64,000 nt of DNA from Armillaria gallica (taxonomy: Eukaryota > Basidiomycota > Agaricomycetes > Agaricales > Physalacriaceae): contig JBANDB010000003.1 of assembly GCA_037576215.1 (NCBI GenBank), positions 1,240,001 to 1,304,000 on the forward strand, written 5' to 3'. Made by a program: the position numbers and the translations under genes. Positions within the stretch are counted from its first letter, which is position 1; each line of letters opens with the position of its first letter. Shown here piece after piece: positions 1 to 9,767 of this stretch. The notes beneath the pieces are model-generated. The model saw nothing but the letters and a program-made list of their open reading frames with translations, had not been told where the DNA came from and made no database searches.

Positions 1-517
1 AACTGGGTTTGCCACAGTGGCACCGAGATAGTTTGATGGCTCTGCAAGATCATTCTCTCAGCTCTGATTGGATTAGTCTCATCAAAAAGTGGTACACACT
101 TGAATCTGGCATGTGGAAGATGAAGGCAAATACAGAGGTATATATCTTGTGTTTGAAAAGTATGATTTTAACTGATTGTCATATAGGGCAAGTACTGCCT
201 CGGGAAGCGATGGCCCCAAGAGCTCAATGAGTGGCTAGATGGCAGTCAGCAATTCAATGCCAGAGTCTTCATCTCGGATCTGTCTCTTTATAGTGTGCAG
301 CTGATCAACTGGTGGAACCACCTCAACCCCGCCTGGAGGTGTTCGAAGGATAACTCTGGGTTTCCGTGACCAGATTACTCAAAGTCGATAAAGTGTCTTC
401 GTAAAGGAGGCCGCCAAGGTATTGTTACCATCATCTTTGGACTGTTTTGGTGAGGCCGTGCATGCAATTGGATGGAGCAACTGTGGCAGCACATGGTCGA
501 GGATGTATCGAAGACAA
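1..517 (+). pseudogene. Family U1 uncharacterised basidiomycete gene, left-truncated relic (continues at 2207-2227)
   Basis: Two exons are visible. Exon 1 runs from the window edge to about 134. A 50-60 bp intron (GTATAT...CATATAG) follows, and exon 2 starts at about 193 in phase 0. Exon 2 encodes a WPQELNEWL segment, then WWNHLNPAW, then GGRQGIVTIIFGLFW, then a VEDVSKT end. The order 'WW..L.P.W...G..G.VTV..GL.WWG...VEDV' is what I recall of a large uncharacterised family expanded in Agaricomycetes; I know no function for it. Two in-frame TGA codons occur, one turning a WWG motif into W-stop-G, as a G-to-A change would. A solo LTR (518-2206) interrupts the gene. Across it the frame resumes at 2207 and reaches TAA at 2225-2227, a normal place for the family to end. 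The same family recurs at 45247-46235. The family link is from memory and moderately sure. Confidence 0.6.
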
Positions 518-2206
518 TGATGAGCCTAAGACTTCTGTGGCAATGGCAACACCAACTCGGAATGAGATTGGGTAATTAACATAGTAGCATGGCAATCAAG
601 GCGATCATGTGTGCAAGTGGTTTGAGGCACCTCCGTGCAGTAGAACAATTCCTCTATATGCAAGAATACACTGCGACTTTAAGTCTGCAAAGTAGTACTG
701 CTTGGTAGTCAAGTACTAGATGCTAAGGCTATAAGCCGGTAGGGTTCTCTCGAAGTGAGAGGGAATGAAAACGGGTATGACGTGAATACCACAAATCCGT
801 AGGAGAAAACGCGAGACGAGACTAGAAAACATTGCTCAACAGTAATCAGAGCGGGGCAAACAATGGAGGATAGACTAAACAGTCTGCGATAGTCTATGGG
901 TGAGCTCGGCGATGAGAAAACGGTGGGGGGGACTGCGAGTGGCGAAATAAACATGGAATAAGGTGCTGGGGGTGGAATGGCAAGAGAAAATGTGGAACTA
1001 CAAAAACTGGCGATAATACTGGTCCTATATGATGCGAGGGTGCTGAGTCGATGTCGAAACTGGTCTGGTACTGAAACGATCCTATCTTATGTCAAAACTA
1101 ACCTTCAAGTCCACTCGAGGGGCTGATACTATACGAAAACTGGCTGAACTGATCCTAAGTCTGCTCTGAGACTACCCAAGTTGGCGACGATAATGATGGC
1201 GAAAGAGAAACGGTAAAAACTCCAATGGTGTGAAAGTGAAACAATGACAGCCTATAAAAGATAACAGGGACGAGGTATGGCATGGCGATCATGTATTGGC
1301 ACAGTATGAGCGTGCACCAATAGTGTTAAGAGCGAAGAGCACGTAACGAAGGACTCTTCACAGTTAAAAACCATGGAATAACTTGGGTGAGCTCAAGAGT
1401 CGACGTGCAATCGAGAATATGCTGGGGTAAATGGTATATTGCTGTAGAATGGTAAATAGACGTGGTTTACTGGCGATAGACTAGTGCGTGACGATAATTG
1501 ACGTAGTCTGGGTCAACTAGAGATGAACTGCCTGTAACTATGTTTTCTAGCTAGTTTTTATACTAAAAGTACGAATTTATAAATAGAGTAAATATGTGAG
1601 ACTTAGTAAGGCTGTAAGGCCTTAGCTTTGTAAAAAGTCATAGAAAACATATGGTCCTGGGTCTTCTAAAGTAACAGCAACTTGTTGATGTTGCCTCATA
1701 TGGATGAAAACCGTATGGTTTTGCTGAGCGACACACAGATCGTTAGGTGCTGTTTAGCTGCGGATTACTGAGCAATAGTTGTCATACTGAGGAGTATGTG
1801 TGGGGCAATGTTTTCTTGAGGCCTTGGCAAAGTAACAGCCTTAGTAAACATGGTCTGTAGTTGCTGTAGCTGCTATTGCCATAGCTGGGAGGGTACTTGC
1901 GTCAATCACATCATTTTCATTAAGTGATCAATGAGTGCATCAATGAGGTGCTTCTGAGTGATGCGTCAATTCTGTATTGGGATGATTGTCGATCGAAGGT
2001 GCCTTGCTGTGATGAGGTATGGCAATTATGATGCTTGGCAAGATGGGATGGATAACAAAGCACGTGAGGAGTGGTTGCCATAGGATAAAAGTGGTATCAA
2101 TGTGCATGCAATCATTGGTTTGCTGAAAGGCCGTTGAAGGGACAGTAGTGTTAATTAGCAGGGAAAATCCGTGAATTCTGAGCGTACAGAGCCTGGAGGC
2201 TCATCA
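518..2206 (-). mobile_element. Solo LTR, family A (copy 1)
   Basis: The plus strand begins TGATGAGCCT and ends AGGCTCATCA, a perfect 10-bp terminal inversion with TG...CA ends. The body is the reverse complement of the copies at 38382-40090 and 50673-52320. Flanking 4-mers are ACAA (514-517) and ACGA (2207-2210), one transition apart, so they read as a decayed 4-bp target-site duplication. It sits in the last codons of the U1 pseudogene, whose frame continues on the far side. This copy is more diverged from the other two than they are from each other. No internal retrotransposon region lies next to it, so it is called a solo LTR. Confidence 0.8.
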
Positions 2207-2227
2207 ACGATTGATGTTATCACCTAA

Positions 2228-5099
2228 TAACTCAGGGGCAGTGCAACTTTCAGTGTCGGAGATGTTGTAAATGTGAGTCGATGTGTTTTTGTATATGTCT
2301 TCTTGAACCCTGGTATCCCTTAAGCTTTTTGGGATCTTGACCGGACATTCTATTTCTTGGACCTTTGACATCTTGCGTGCGGTGCATGATTACTATTGTC
2401 TCTGTTCCCCATGATACCTTTCTGCCTTTTTTCAACCTACTACGATACTGGGAATACTTAATATGCCATACATATTTTGCATCTTGGCTTCTAACATTAC
2501 TCATACTTGCTGTAGATATTCTCATACCATAAATACATCTATCCTGTTGATATTCTTTGTATTGTAAACAACAAATGTACTTGTTATTGCTGTAAAAAAA
2601 AAAGGCTCCCTCTGCAAGGTTCAAAAAGGGGTTTCACCAAAGAAGTGTAAACAGTCAAAATCTGGATGCTCATATTGCCTGCCTTACACTAAGTGATGAC
2701 AGCAGCTGCATCCAGCCATTCCTGGTCACTCGAACACAATGGCCTTGCCTCATACTCTATTTACCAAGTCTTTGCAAAACAATGAGGAAACCTTTCAGTT
2801 CTCAATACTTGATGTTCTCTCTATCTATCACTTTTGCCAACAATCAGTGTAGACTCCAATGCCTGCTCCTACTTGCTGTCCTAGGAGCTGCCTTTGTCCT
2901 GTATAATTCCTTATTCCAACAGGATCCACACTGCAGCATGGACCTGGGAGAGTGGAATTGCAGGATGTTTGAATATTTACTGATTACAAGCATATTTCTC
3001 CTTATGCTCTTGCTTGGCATCTAATAATCTTGACCTCGCGTAGCAACTGATTTGCAATTCTGTGGTGCGCTATGCCATATGAGGCACTAGGCTGGACAGT
3101 GACCGGACACATATCCCAATGTATCAGCATACGAGCAGTAACCTTGCACTACCTGCACTGGTCTGTGTTTCATGGTATGTGCATTCAGGTTGCATTATTT
3201 TCCCTTTTTTTATATCCATTTAGCTGTATTCTCTAGATGTCCACCACACACAATATCTACTGACATGTCCCTCCTCCTGTGGGCATAATATACTCCTCCT
3301 GCTTATGAGGGTCTAGGTGTGCCCCATCTCAGAAGCTCTGTATACAACACTCCCTCTGCTGTGCCAATTTTTATGGTGAGATGTCCTCGCCTCTGTACCA
3401 GGTTAGTTGGTATGCATGCTGTCTACTAATTCTGGGTAATACCTACTTTATTTAGGACATTCGGCATCTCCCATCAGTTGTTGTATTAGCTGAATTGCCA
3501 GAGATACACAGCATGTGAGATGCAGTGGATGTCAGTTGCTTTACCATATATAGATGAGTGTCAGCACTATTCCAAATGCAGTAAGTGGTCCGTGCCCTCT
3601 TATCACTCACAAGAATCTTATGTTACGGAACCTAAAGGTAGTCAAAAGAAAAAATATTCATGTTGTGGTGGTACGTTTACTACTGCTGCTCTCACAACAT
3701 TCTCATGTAACAGAAATCGAAGGTCGTAAAAAAAAATTTATTTCCTGGACTGTTACATTGGCAGACTGCATGTTATGTATACATCGTTCATATTGATTTA
3801 GTTCTTTTTTCTGTACTTTTTCTTAAATTCCAGGGAGAGGACATCGGGCTCAGTGCCTGGTTCCCAATACCTGGCTAGTCCTCATTGGTGGCAGAATATT
3901 TGATGAGGAGACCATGCATCCCACTCCGCCATCAAACCTGGCACAAGATACTGACAATCAGTACAAAAAAATTGTCAGCACATGTTAAGTGACCTACTTT
4001 CTCCTGTGTTCGAATTCCCTACTCCTGTCTTGACTTCATCAGGATCTGTGTTGTGAACATCAAGATAACATGGCTCTGGAGCCTGAATGTCAATATATTG
4101 ATCTTTGAGATGATAAGGGCCTGGGGTCTGTTCAGTGATTCCTTGAATGAGTTGTCGAGAGTCAGTGCTCAAATATAGGTCTACTCAATCAATTGATGCA
4201 CCTCCTGTATCCCCCAGTTCAGCCGAGCTACAGCCAGTTGTATCTGGACCAAGACATTTATATCAGTACACGGTTGCCAACTTAATTGTTCTATTGATGC
4301 ACCTCCTGAATCCTGTTGTTTAATAGGACTGCATACATGGTATTCCTCCGAAGGCATGCCCATGTCCCCTTCAAACGTTGAACCTGCTTCCATCATCCAA
4401 TTTAGGACAGAGGAAATCAGAAAAGTGGTGAAGATATGCACCCTCACGTTCATGATTCATGCGGAGCCTGACCCATACCCATTGAACAATTTGCCTACAT
4501 CTCGTTAGTCTCCCATTGTCTCATCTGCCCTTGCCATCAACTTACCTCCAGGCGGCCTTAATTTTTTTCAGGATGTTCATCAAATATTTGGACTCTATGT
4601 GCCGTGAGTACAAATTTCACATTCAAGGATATAAAAAACTTATCTGGTGTTTGTGTTTGAACAAGTATGGTGCCCAATTTCATGCTGGCAGTGATGGACA
4701 AGCTGTGATGGACGATTGCGTGGCATTTTTGATGGCACTTACCTTATATATTCTAAATTTAGACAGCATAATGTATCTTATTCACACTAGTATAACGAGC
4801 TCATATTAATGCCAATGGGATGGTCTCAAATAAATGGAAACATTTTAACTACTTTTTGGTACAGTAGAAATCTGCAGTATTGCCAGAATTTCCCACTGTC
4901 AACTGTGAGGGTAGCAGGTCTTCCCACTAGCCGGCCCTATTTATTTTGCCTGCATAGATCGCTTGATGGATCTCGATGAGGTAGCAGATCTCGATGGAAT
5001 AGCAACATATCAGGCAAGCATCAGGATGATGCCATAGCACACCTTGGGTTTGAATAGTGCACATGAAACATAAATATTTCAGATATATTATCATATAAA
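2228..5099. other. No recognised gene
   Basis: Only short open frames of low plausibility occur here (for example 2250-2624 minus, 4181-4453 minus and 4516-4809 plus). None shows a motif I recognise. Poly-A and poly-T runs and CpG loss suggest relic sequence. I see no convincing splice-joined reading frame. Confidence 0.5.
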
Positions 5100-5580
5100 T
5101 TTGTATTTGGTACACTGTTGGGTCCCTACTGTTGCTGGAGAATTTGTATTTGAAAATTTACAGCCATCATTGGAAGAAATACATATTCCTGACAGGACAG
5201 GTTGGACGGTCAGGCTTGGAGAGGGTACTTCTTGGTGGACAGGCTGGATGACAACCCTCTTTATCGCACCAGCAACAGATCCAAAAGATGGGACCCTCCC
5301 AAGACCCATTACCATCAAGGACTTTTTGGCTCTCATCTGGACCATTTCAAGTAACGCATCCAAAACATGCCACCGTGCAGAGCCACTTCACACAGCTATC
5401 AGTTCACATACACAATTTGAGATGGAGACAGACTGTATGCCAGGGCTATCGTTCTGGGAAGAACTTAAGAACTTGACCGTAGGGGAGGCGAGACATTGGA
5501 GAAGGTAAAGTTACAGTAGGAAGAAGCAAAGGTTGTCATGATACAGGAGTTTGATGCTTCACTCAGGATGCCAAGCCCCC
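5100..5580 (+). pseudogene. Family U2 relic (PRPITIKDFLALIWTISSNA segment)
   Basis: The plus strand encodes a segment reading PRPITIKDFLALIWTISS. The upstream DNA (about 5205-5250, GAGAGGGTACTTCTTGGTGG) aligns with the start of the frame at 7756-7974. The downstream part includes QEFDASLR at about 5545. A reverse-strand paralogue at 26547-26880 contains the same TIKDF...WTISSNA and QEFDASLR blocks, and a shorter minus-strand piece lies at 29215-29335. The reading frame changes within each copy, so none is intact. I do not recognise the product; the case for a real protein family rests on several diverged copies keeping the same blocks. Confidence 0.4.
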
Positions 5581-5599
5581 AAGGATTCCTTCACAGTCA

Positions 5600-6225
5600 C
5601 CACCAGGTATTCTTGCTCCTCAGCCTAGTGAGATTTATGGTATTCAACCCATTCAACATGGATGGTTCTGAGGCCTCGCAGGAGAAAGAGGAATTTATAC
5701 TTGAGGACATCGAGAAGCCATGTGACAGTTGTTGCACTCCGAGCAGGCTCCTGTGGGAAGAGGTACATGTCATTGGATTGGTGGAGTATTCTGGTAGTGT
5801 GGTGAAGTAGAAGGCAGTGTAGAATAGGTGGGCAAAGCACTGGAAAAGCATCATCTTTCCACTGTTGTCGAGGTTCGCTGTGTAGTCTGAGACAAACAAG
5901 TACATGTTCATCGCAGATCAAAAGGCAAAATGACCACAAAGTAATTTGCGCATAGCATGGTGACAAGGGAGTATCAGCACATTTGAAAACAGGCCTTCAG
6001 TAGATGAATTCCTCAAACAGGAAGTTGCTGGTAACAAAACTAGCCAGAGGAAGCTATGGCTCGAAATAGTAGACACACTTGCCTTCTCAGTGAAAAGCAT
6101 CAGTGTTATCTCTGGTAAGGATATCATGGGTGGTAGACCGATAAATTAGTAGGATCCGACACATGAGCGACTGCAACGTTGATTCCATGTAATTTCAGCC
6201 TTTCATGAGTGCTTAAATATGTATC
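5600..6225. other. No recognised gene
   Basis: Open frames on both strands (5625-5966 minus, 5597-5911 minus) overlap each other, carry no known motif and are broken by stops. I see nothing else here. Confidence 0.4.
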
Positions 6226-6363
6226 ACCTTGAGTTTTGGTGTTTCCAAAATAGTTGAGTCAAGAATCACAAAACATGTGTTGAAAGAAAAAAGGTTTGAT
6301 GTGGTAAAGCGCTGAGATTATCATCAGGGTCCTTTTCGAGCAGCAATCATGCAAGTACACACC
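6226..6363. repeat. Duplicated segment, left part (paralogue of 42703-42843)
   Basis: This stretch (TATCACCTTGAGTTTTGGTG onward) matches 42703-42843 closely, with mostly C/T and G/A differences. The match resumes at 7177 after the hAT-type insertion and continues discontinuously to about 7480, so the 42.7-kb copy is the empty site for that insertion. Confidence 0.75.
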
Positions 6364-6558
6364 TAGAGGTTTGCCGGCCCGGCTCGGCCTGGAAGCCATG
6401 GCTTGGGCTCGTCTTTGAGTGGCTTAGGCTTCATGAAATTGAAGCCCAAGCCTCGGGCCTTATGCAGGGTCGGCCTGGGGCAGGCTCAGGCTCAGGCCAT
6501 GGCTCAGCACAAGTTGGTATGAGCGGTGTCATTGTGCATCAAAGAAGACCAAGCTGAC

Positions 6559-6856
6559 AGGGCCTGATGGTCGACTGGTCCTGACCTCTGGGTAAACCAG
6601 TAGGTCCTGGGTCTGCGAGTTCGTGGGTTCAATTCCCAGTATGACAAATTGGGAGGTTTAGTGGGTATTACATAAGTTGAGTCTCACACTGTTTGGCACT
6701 TGCCATTCATGCATAAATGCATTCCTACCTGGTTCCTCCCTGCTCCTTGGTTTTCAATCCCATGGGAAAAGGGAGTAGTTGGCTGCACGTTGGAAGCGAC
6801 TGTGTCGCCAGACCACCTCTGCAATAGCCCCCACCAAAAAAACAAAAAAAAACAAA
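6559..6856 (+). mobile_element. tRNA-derived SINE nested in the hAT MITE
   Basis: A 14-bp direct repeat AAGACCAAGCTGAC flanks it exactly (6545-6558 and 6857-6870). The 3' end is an A-rich tail of CAAAAAAA-type units, as expected of LINE-mobilised SINEs. An A-box-like TAAACCAGTAGG lies at 6593-6604 and a perfect B box GGTTCAATTCC at 6626-6636, with normal spacing for an internal RNA polymerase III promoter. The length of about 298 bp is typical of a tRNA-headed SINE. No second copy was found in this window. Confidence 0.85.
6593..6636 (+). promoter_or_regulatory. Internal Pol III promoter (A and B boxes) of the SINE
   Basis: The A-box-like TAAACCAGTAGG departs from TRGCNNAGYNGG at two positions. 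The B box GGTTCAATTCC matches GGTTCRANNCC. The gap of about 21 bp between the boxes is within the tRNA range. Confidence 0.65.
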
Positions 6857-7176
6857 AAGACCAAGCTGACTAATCACATGCTCCGGCGTTGCGATTCACA
6901 GGAAATAGACACTCGATGGCAGTTCAACATAGGTGGCTTGCATTTGCACCATCCAGCACACCATTCCGAGGCCTATTTTCATTGTATTCAAGCAAGAATA
7001 GGGTGGCTTAACGGGTCAGTGCACGGCCCCGGCTCAAGCTGCGGCTCACGGCTTTGAGAACTTCGAGCTTGAGCCGTGGACCGTTAGAGGCTGCAGAGAC
7101 GGCTTGACGATGGCTCGGCTAGCCCCGGCCGGCTACGGCCAGCTCAAAGCTTCGAGCCGAGCCGCGCAAACCTCTA

Positions 7177-7480
7177 TACGCACCGCAGAACTAAAATCTT
7201 GCACAGGAAAAGACTCTAAATTTCTGTAAAGACGGGGGACTATTCCTAGTTCTTGAAGAAGGTATTATCTTTCACAGTGAACGGCTGCAACGTTGCAGTC
7301 GTGTTGCAAGACCGAGATGCATGTCACTTGAGATTTCCTGTCTGGGGTCAAGCATGAAGCAAACACGATGAGGATGCATTGAATACTTTTCACGCAACCA
7401 AAGGATTTGTTCAGTCTTACCGTTTAGGTTTAAAACGTGGCCATCGTGGAATTAACCCAAACGCCAATGTCGATCATGAC
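7177..7480. repeat. Duplicated segment, right part (paralogue of 42836-42940)
   Basis: After the second TACGCACC the sequence GCAGAACTAAAAT aligns with GCAAAACTAAAAT at 42844. A later block, ACGTGGCCATCGTGGAATTAA (7435-7455), aligns with 42880-42900. The 42-kb copy lacks the roughly 230 bp in between. Confidence 0.55.
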
Positions 7481-7564
7481 CTCGTACCTCAGCCTTTCCC
7501 TTAAAGACGATGATTCCCTTCCACTAGCTCACCCAGCTATTCTCTTCCTTTTACTAGTTCATCA

Positions 7565-7566
<2 letters not shown>

Positions 7567-7595
<29 letters not shown>
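7567..7595. repeat. Poly-C tract, about 29 nt
   Basis: An uninterrupted run of C. Its length in the assembly should be treated with caution, because such homopolymers are often mis-sized. Confidence 0.95.
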
Positions 7596-7596
<1 letters not shown>

Positions 7597-7755
7597 CCTG
7601 GCAACGACCATATGTGCATCTTCACCTAGTATTAAGAACCTCGGCGCGACCAGCACAACGCTCCTTCTCAATTTGCTCAAGAATCGTAACGACTTTCTCC
7701 CCCGAGGCCTTGGGAATATCTATGTCGAACGGGTCGAGCACCGTAAATTAGTCTG

Positions 7756-7974
7756 TTGGAGCTTGAGTACATCGTCGTGACCGTGAAGGAATCCTCGGGA
7801 GCTGAGCGGAGAGGGTACCTGTTGGTAGACAGGCTGAATGATGACCCATCAGCGGATGTCGCTCTAGTCAGCTCCCAGTCAGATGTAGCTAGCACACAGG
7901 ACACCGACTCGCCATCACCTCCAGCCTCATCCCTACTCGGGCCGACACCTGCACCTGGATCAGTGGGAAACTAA
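7756..7974 (+). CDS. Family U2-related fragment (RRGYLLVDRLNDDPS segment)
   Basis: An open frame of about 72 codons begins at a GTG/TTG-type position and encodes VTVKESSGAERRGYLLVDRL, followed by an acidic and Ser/Pro-rich tail. The DNA for GYLLVDRL matches 5210-5250 and, on the minus strand, 29300-29320. The tail DNA (ACCCATCAGCGGATGTCGC) recurs near 59893. CpG content is higher than in the other copies, so this may be the least decayed member. The first exon is not identified. I do not recognise the product. Confidence 0.35.
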   Translation: MELEYIVVTVKESSGAERRGYLLVDRLNDDPSADVALVSSQSDVASTQDTDSPSPPASSLLGPTPAPGSVGN

Positions 7975-8127
7975 CAATCGTCTTCATCGCGCCGATGCCA
8001 AACCCAAAACTTCTGCAAATGGGATCCCCCCGACACTCTCGATAGAGTCGTCATCATGCGCAGCACATCGTGTGCACGCTCACTGCCCTTATCACGTTCT
8101 TAGGGTCACCAGGCCAAAGATAGGCGG

Positions 8128-8367
8128 CTACTTAGTATCTTCGACGTGCTTCGCTTTGGATATCTCCGCCAAGAACTGGGATACAGCCTGAAAGTCGCGG
8201 CATAGAGTGATGTTGATGCCAAGCATCAATCGAACTTGGATAAAAAGGTGATCATATCGTCTCTTTTTGATGACGAAGACGTCTGTAGCGTACGTACGGT
8301 CCGAGCTACCTTCGCGTATCTTTCGGATGGCTAGAAGCAGCAAGCGATAGGTTGATGCCGCCGACAC
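8128..8367 (-). CDS. Uncharacterised 3'-terminal exon, host-like composition
   Basis: About 79 codons on the minus strand end in TAG at 8128. The frame includes RKIREGSSDRTYATDVFVIK and a charged C-terminus. CpG dinucleotides are frequent (many CGA/ACG), unlike the repeat-derived parts of the window, which argues for unmethylated single-copy sequence. It stays open upstream until about 8400 and then needs a splice that I could not place. I do not recognise the family. It could be a real C-terminal exon or chance. Confidence 0.3.
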   Translation of the reverse strand: MSAASTYRLLLLAIRKIREGSSDRTYATDVFVIKKRRYDHLFIQVRLMLGINITLCRDFQAVSQFLAEISKAKHVEDTK

Positions 8368-8379
8368 ACGGACACGAGG

Positions 8380-9700
8380 GTCGTGTTGATCGCAAACCTA
8401 TACCGGCATCACCACCAACACATCAACACCAAACGCGTCAGGGTTTTCACAAATGTTACAGCACGCGGTATGTTGTGTCATGATTAGATCTTTTATCTTT
8501 CCTAAATTGTTCAGCGACAGAACAAACCTTTCGAGTAGCATGCGTGATCAGTTATCTACTATTCCCGATCCCAGATCTCACGGTGCCGAGCTCCGAAGTC
8601 GAAGATTCCGGGAAGGTGGCCGTGTTAGGGCGAGTAAGGTAAAGGACGGTAGCAGCATCCAGCGGAACTCAGAAGAGTAGGAGTCGGCAGCATGTTGGAC
8701 AACAGTCACAGGAAAAGAAGATAAAGTAAGTAAGATTGAACAATGGTGAGGACTGACAGTGATGAATCTCTGCATGATGCTAATGGAGGCCTCCGAGGCG
8801 ACGCGAGCGGTAACATGACATTGGCGTCAACCATCTTCGGAGTAGACTATGAGTTAGCTGTGAAACGAAGATGAAAATATCGAGACACACCCTTTAACTC
8901 CCACAACCACCATAATCTTTCAACGGAATACAAAAATGTCTGTTACTTCTGGCACCGTGCACACAAGGAGCAAGATTCTATTACGTTTAATCAGATGATA
9001 CATTGGGTGTCATGGCATCCAGAATGAATAGCATTGTCAGATTAAAAGTCGCTGTTTGGAGGTGGGCAGTTCCGGATTCGGAACCGTGCTGCTTAGTCGG
9101 CGATTTGATCGATAAGAGTGACCCATTCACTCGTCTGTCTTTCCCCCTTCCCTCGACGTCCCTGTGACTGTTGCTTATCGACAGACAAAGGACTGCGACT
9201 CGCGAGGTTGTTTGGCGTTTGAGCCCACATTGTCACCAAGCGAAGGTGCTGATCATTAAATGTCGAGGTGCTTGTCTAGTCGCCGCTTGTTAACGTCTTG
9301 TTATTGTTCTCTCATTAATGGTACGTATTCGTTGCTTATACCCGCGGATTTTATTTAGAATCGTCGTATAAAAGGACTGTATTTGTGTGCTATACGCCAT
9401 CTCGTTTGCAACGGATATACAACACCCTTTCCTCTCGCTCATTTCGTGGTCCCGAGCCTCGCGATTCCAATAAAGGTAGATCATAGCCTGGCGCCAGTCC
9501 CGATTCGGGAATGTGAAGATCAGAGATCGGATTCGGGAACATCCGAACAGTGAAAGATCACCTAAGACTTGCCTAAGACTCAAGTGGCATAGAGGAAGTG
9601 AATCAGTCTACTGCCACACTATGTTCTCTTCAGACCGAATCGGGGGGACTGCTACAAATCAAAATGACAAACCCCGGACGGAGGAGCTCGCTGCTTTATC
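8380..9700. other. Intergenic, CpG-normal, no recognised gene
   Basis: Short frames on both strands without motifs. The right end contains the upstream region of the P450 gene. I see no repeat shared with the rest of the window. Confidence 0.4.
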
Positions 9701-9713
9701 TGCATTCTCATGG

Positions 9714-9726
9714 TGTGTATATAAAT
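9714..9726 (+). promoter_or_regulatory. TATA-like box of the P450 gene
   Basis: GTGTATATAAATC lies about 45 bp upstream of the proposed ATG at 9768, a plausible core promoter position for a short fungal 5' leader. Confidence 0.45.
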
Positions 9727-9767
9727 CCCAACTATCCTGTTTTATGTTCAATTCCCATATTCATAAA

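Larger units (their letters stand above)
6364..7176. mobile_element. hAT-type non-autonomous element (MITE), 813 bp
   Basis: The ends are TAGAGGTTTGC and GCAAACCTCTA, an 11-bp perfect inverted repeat. It is flanked by 8-bp duplications TACACACC (6356-6363) and TACGCACC (7177-7184), one transition apart. An 8-bp duplication with short TAGAG-type ends is the signature of hAT transposons. The paralogous locus has a single TACACACT at 42836-42843 with no insert, which confirms both boundaries. The interior is GC-rich with GGCTCGGC/GAGCCGAG motifs and no transposase frame. A SINE is nested at 6559-6856, leaving roughly 500 bp of original element. Confidence 0.88.

Noticed and set aside
7437..7751. 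104-codon frame containing a poly-Pro run
   Set aside because: The run is encoded by the 29-nt C homopolymer, and the frame depends on its uncertain length.
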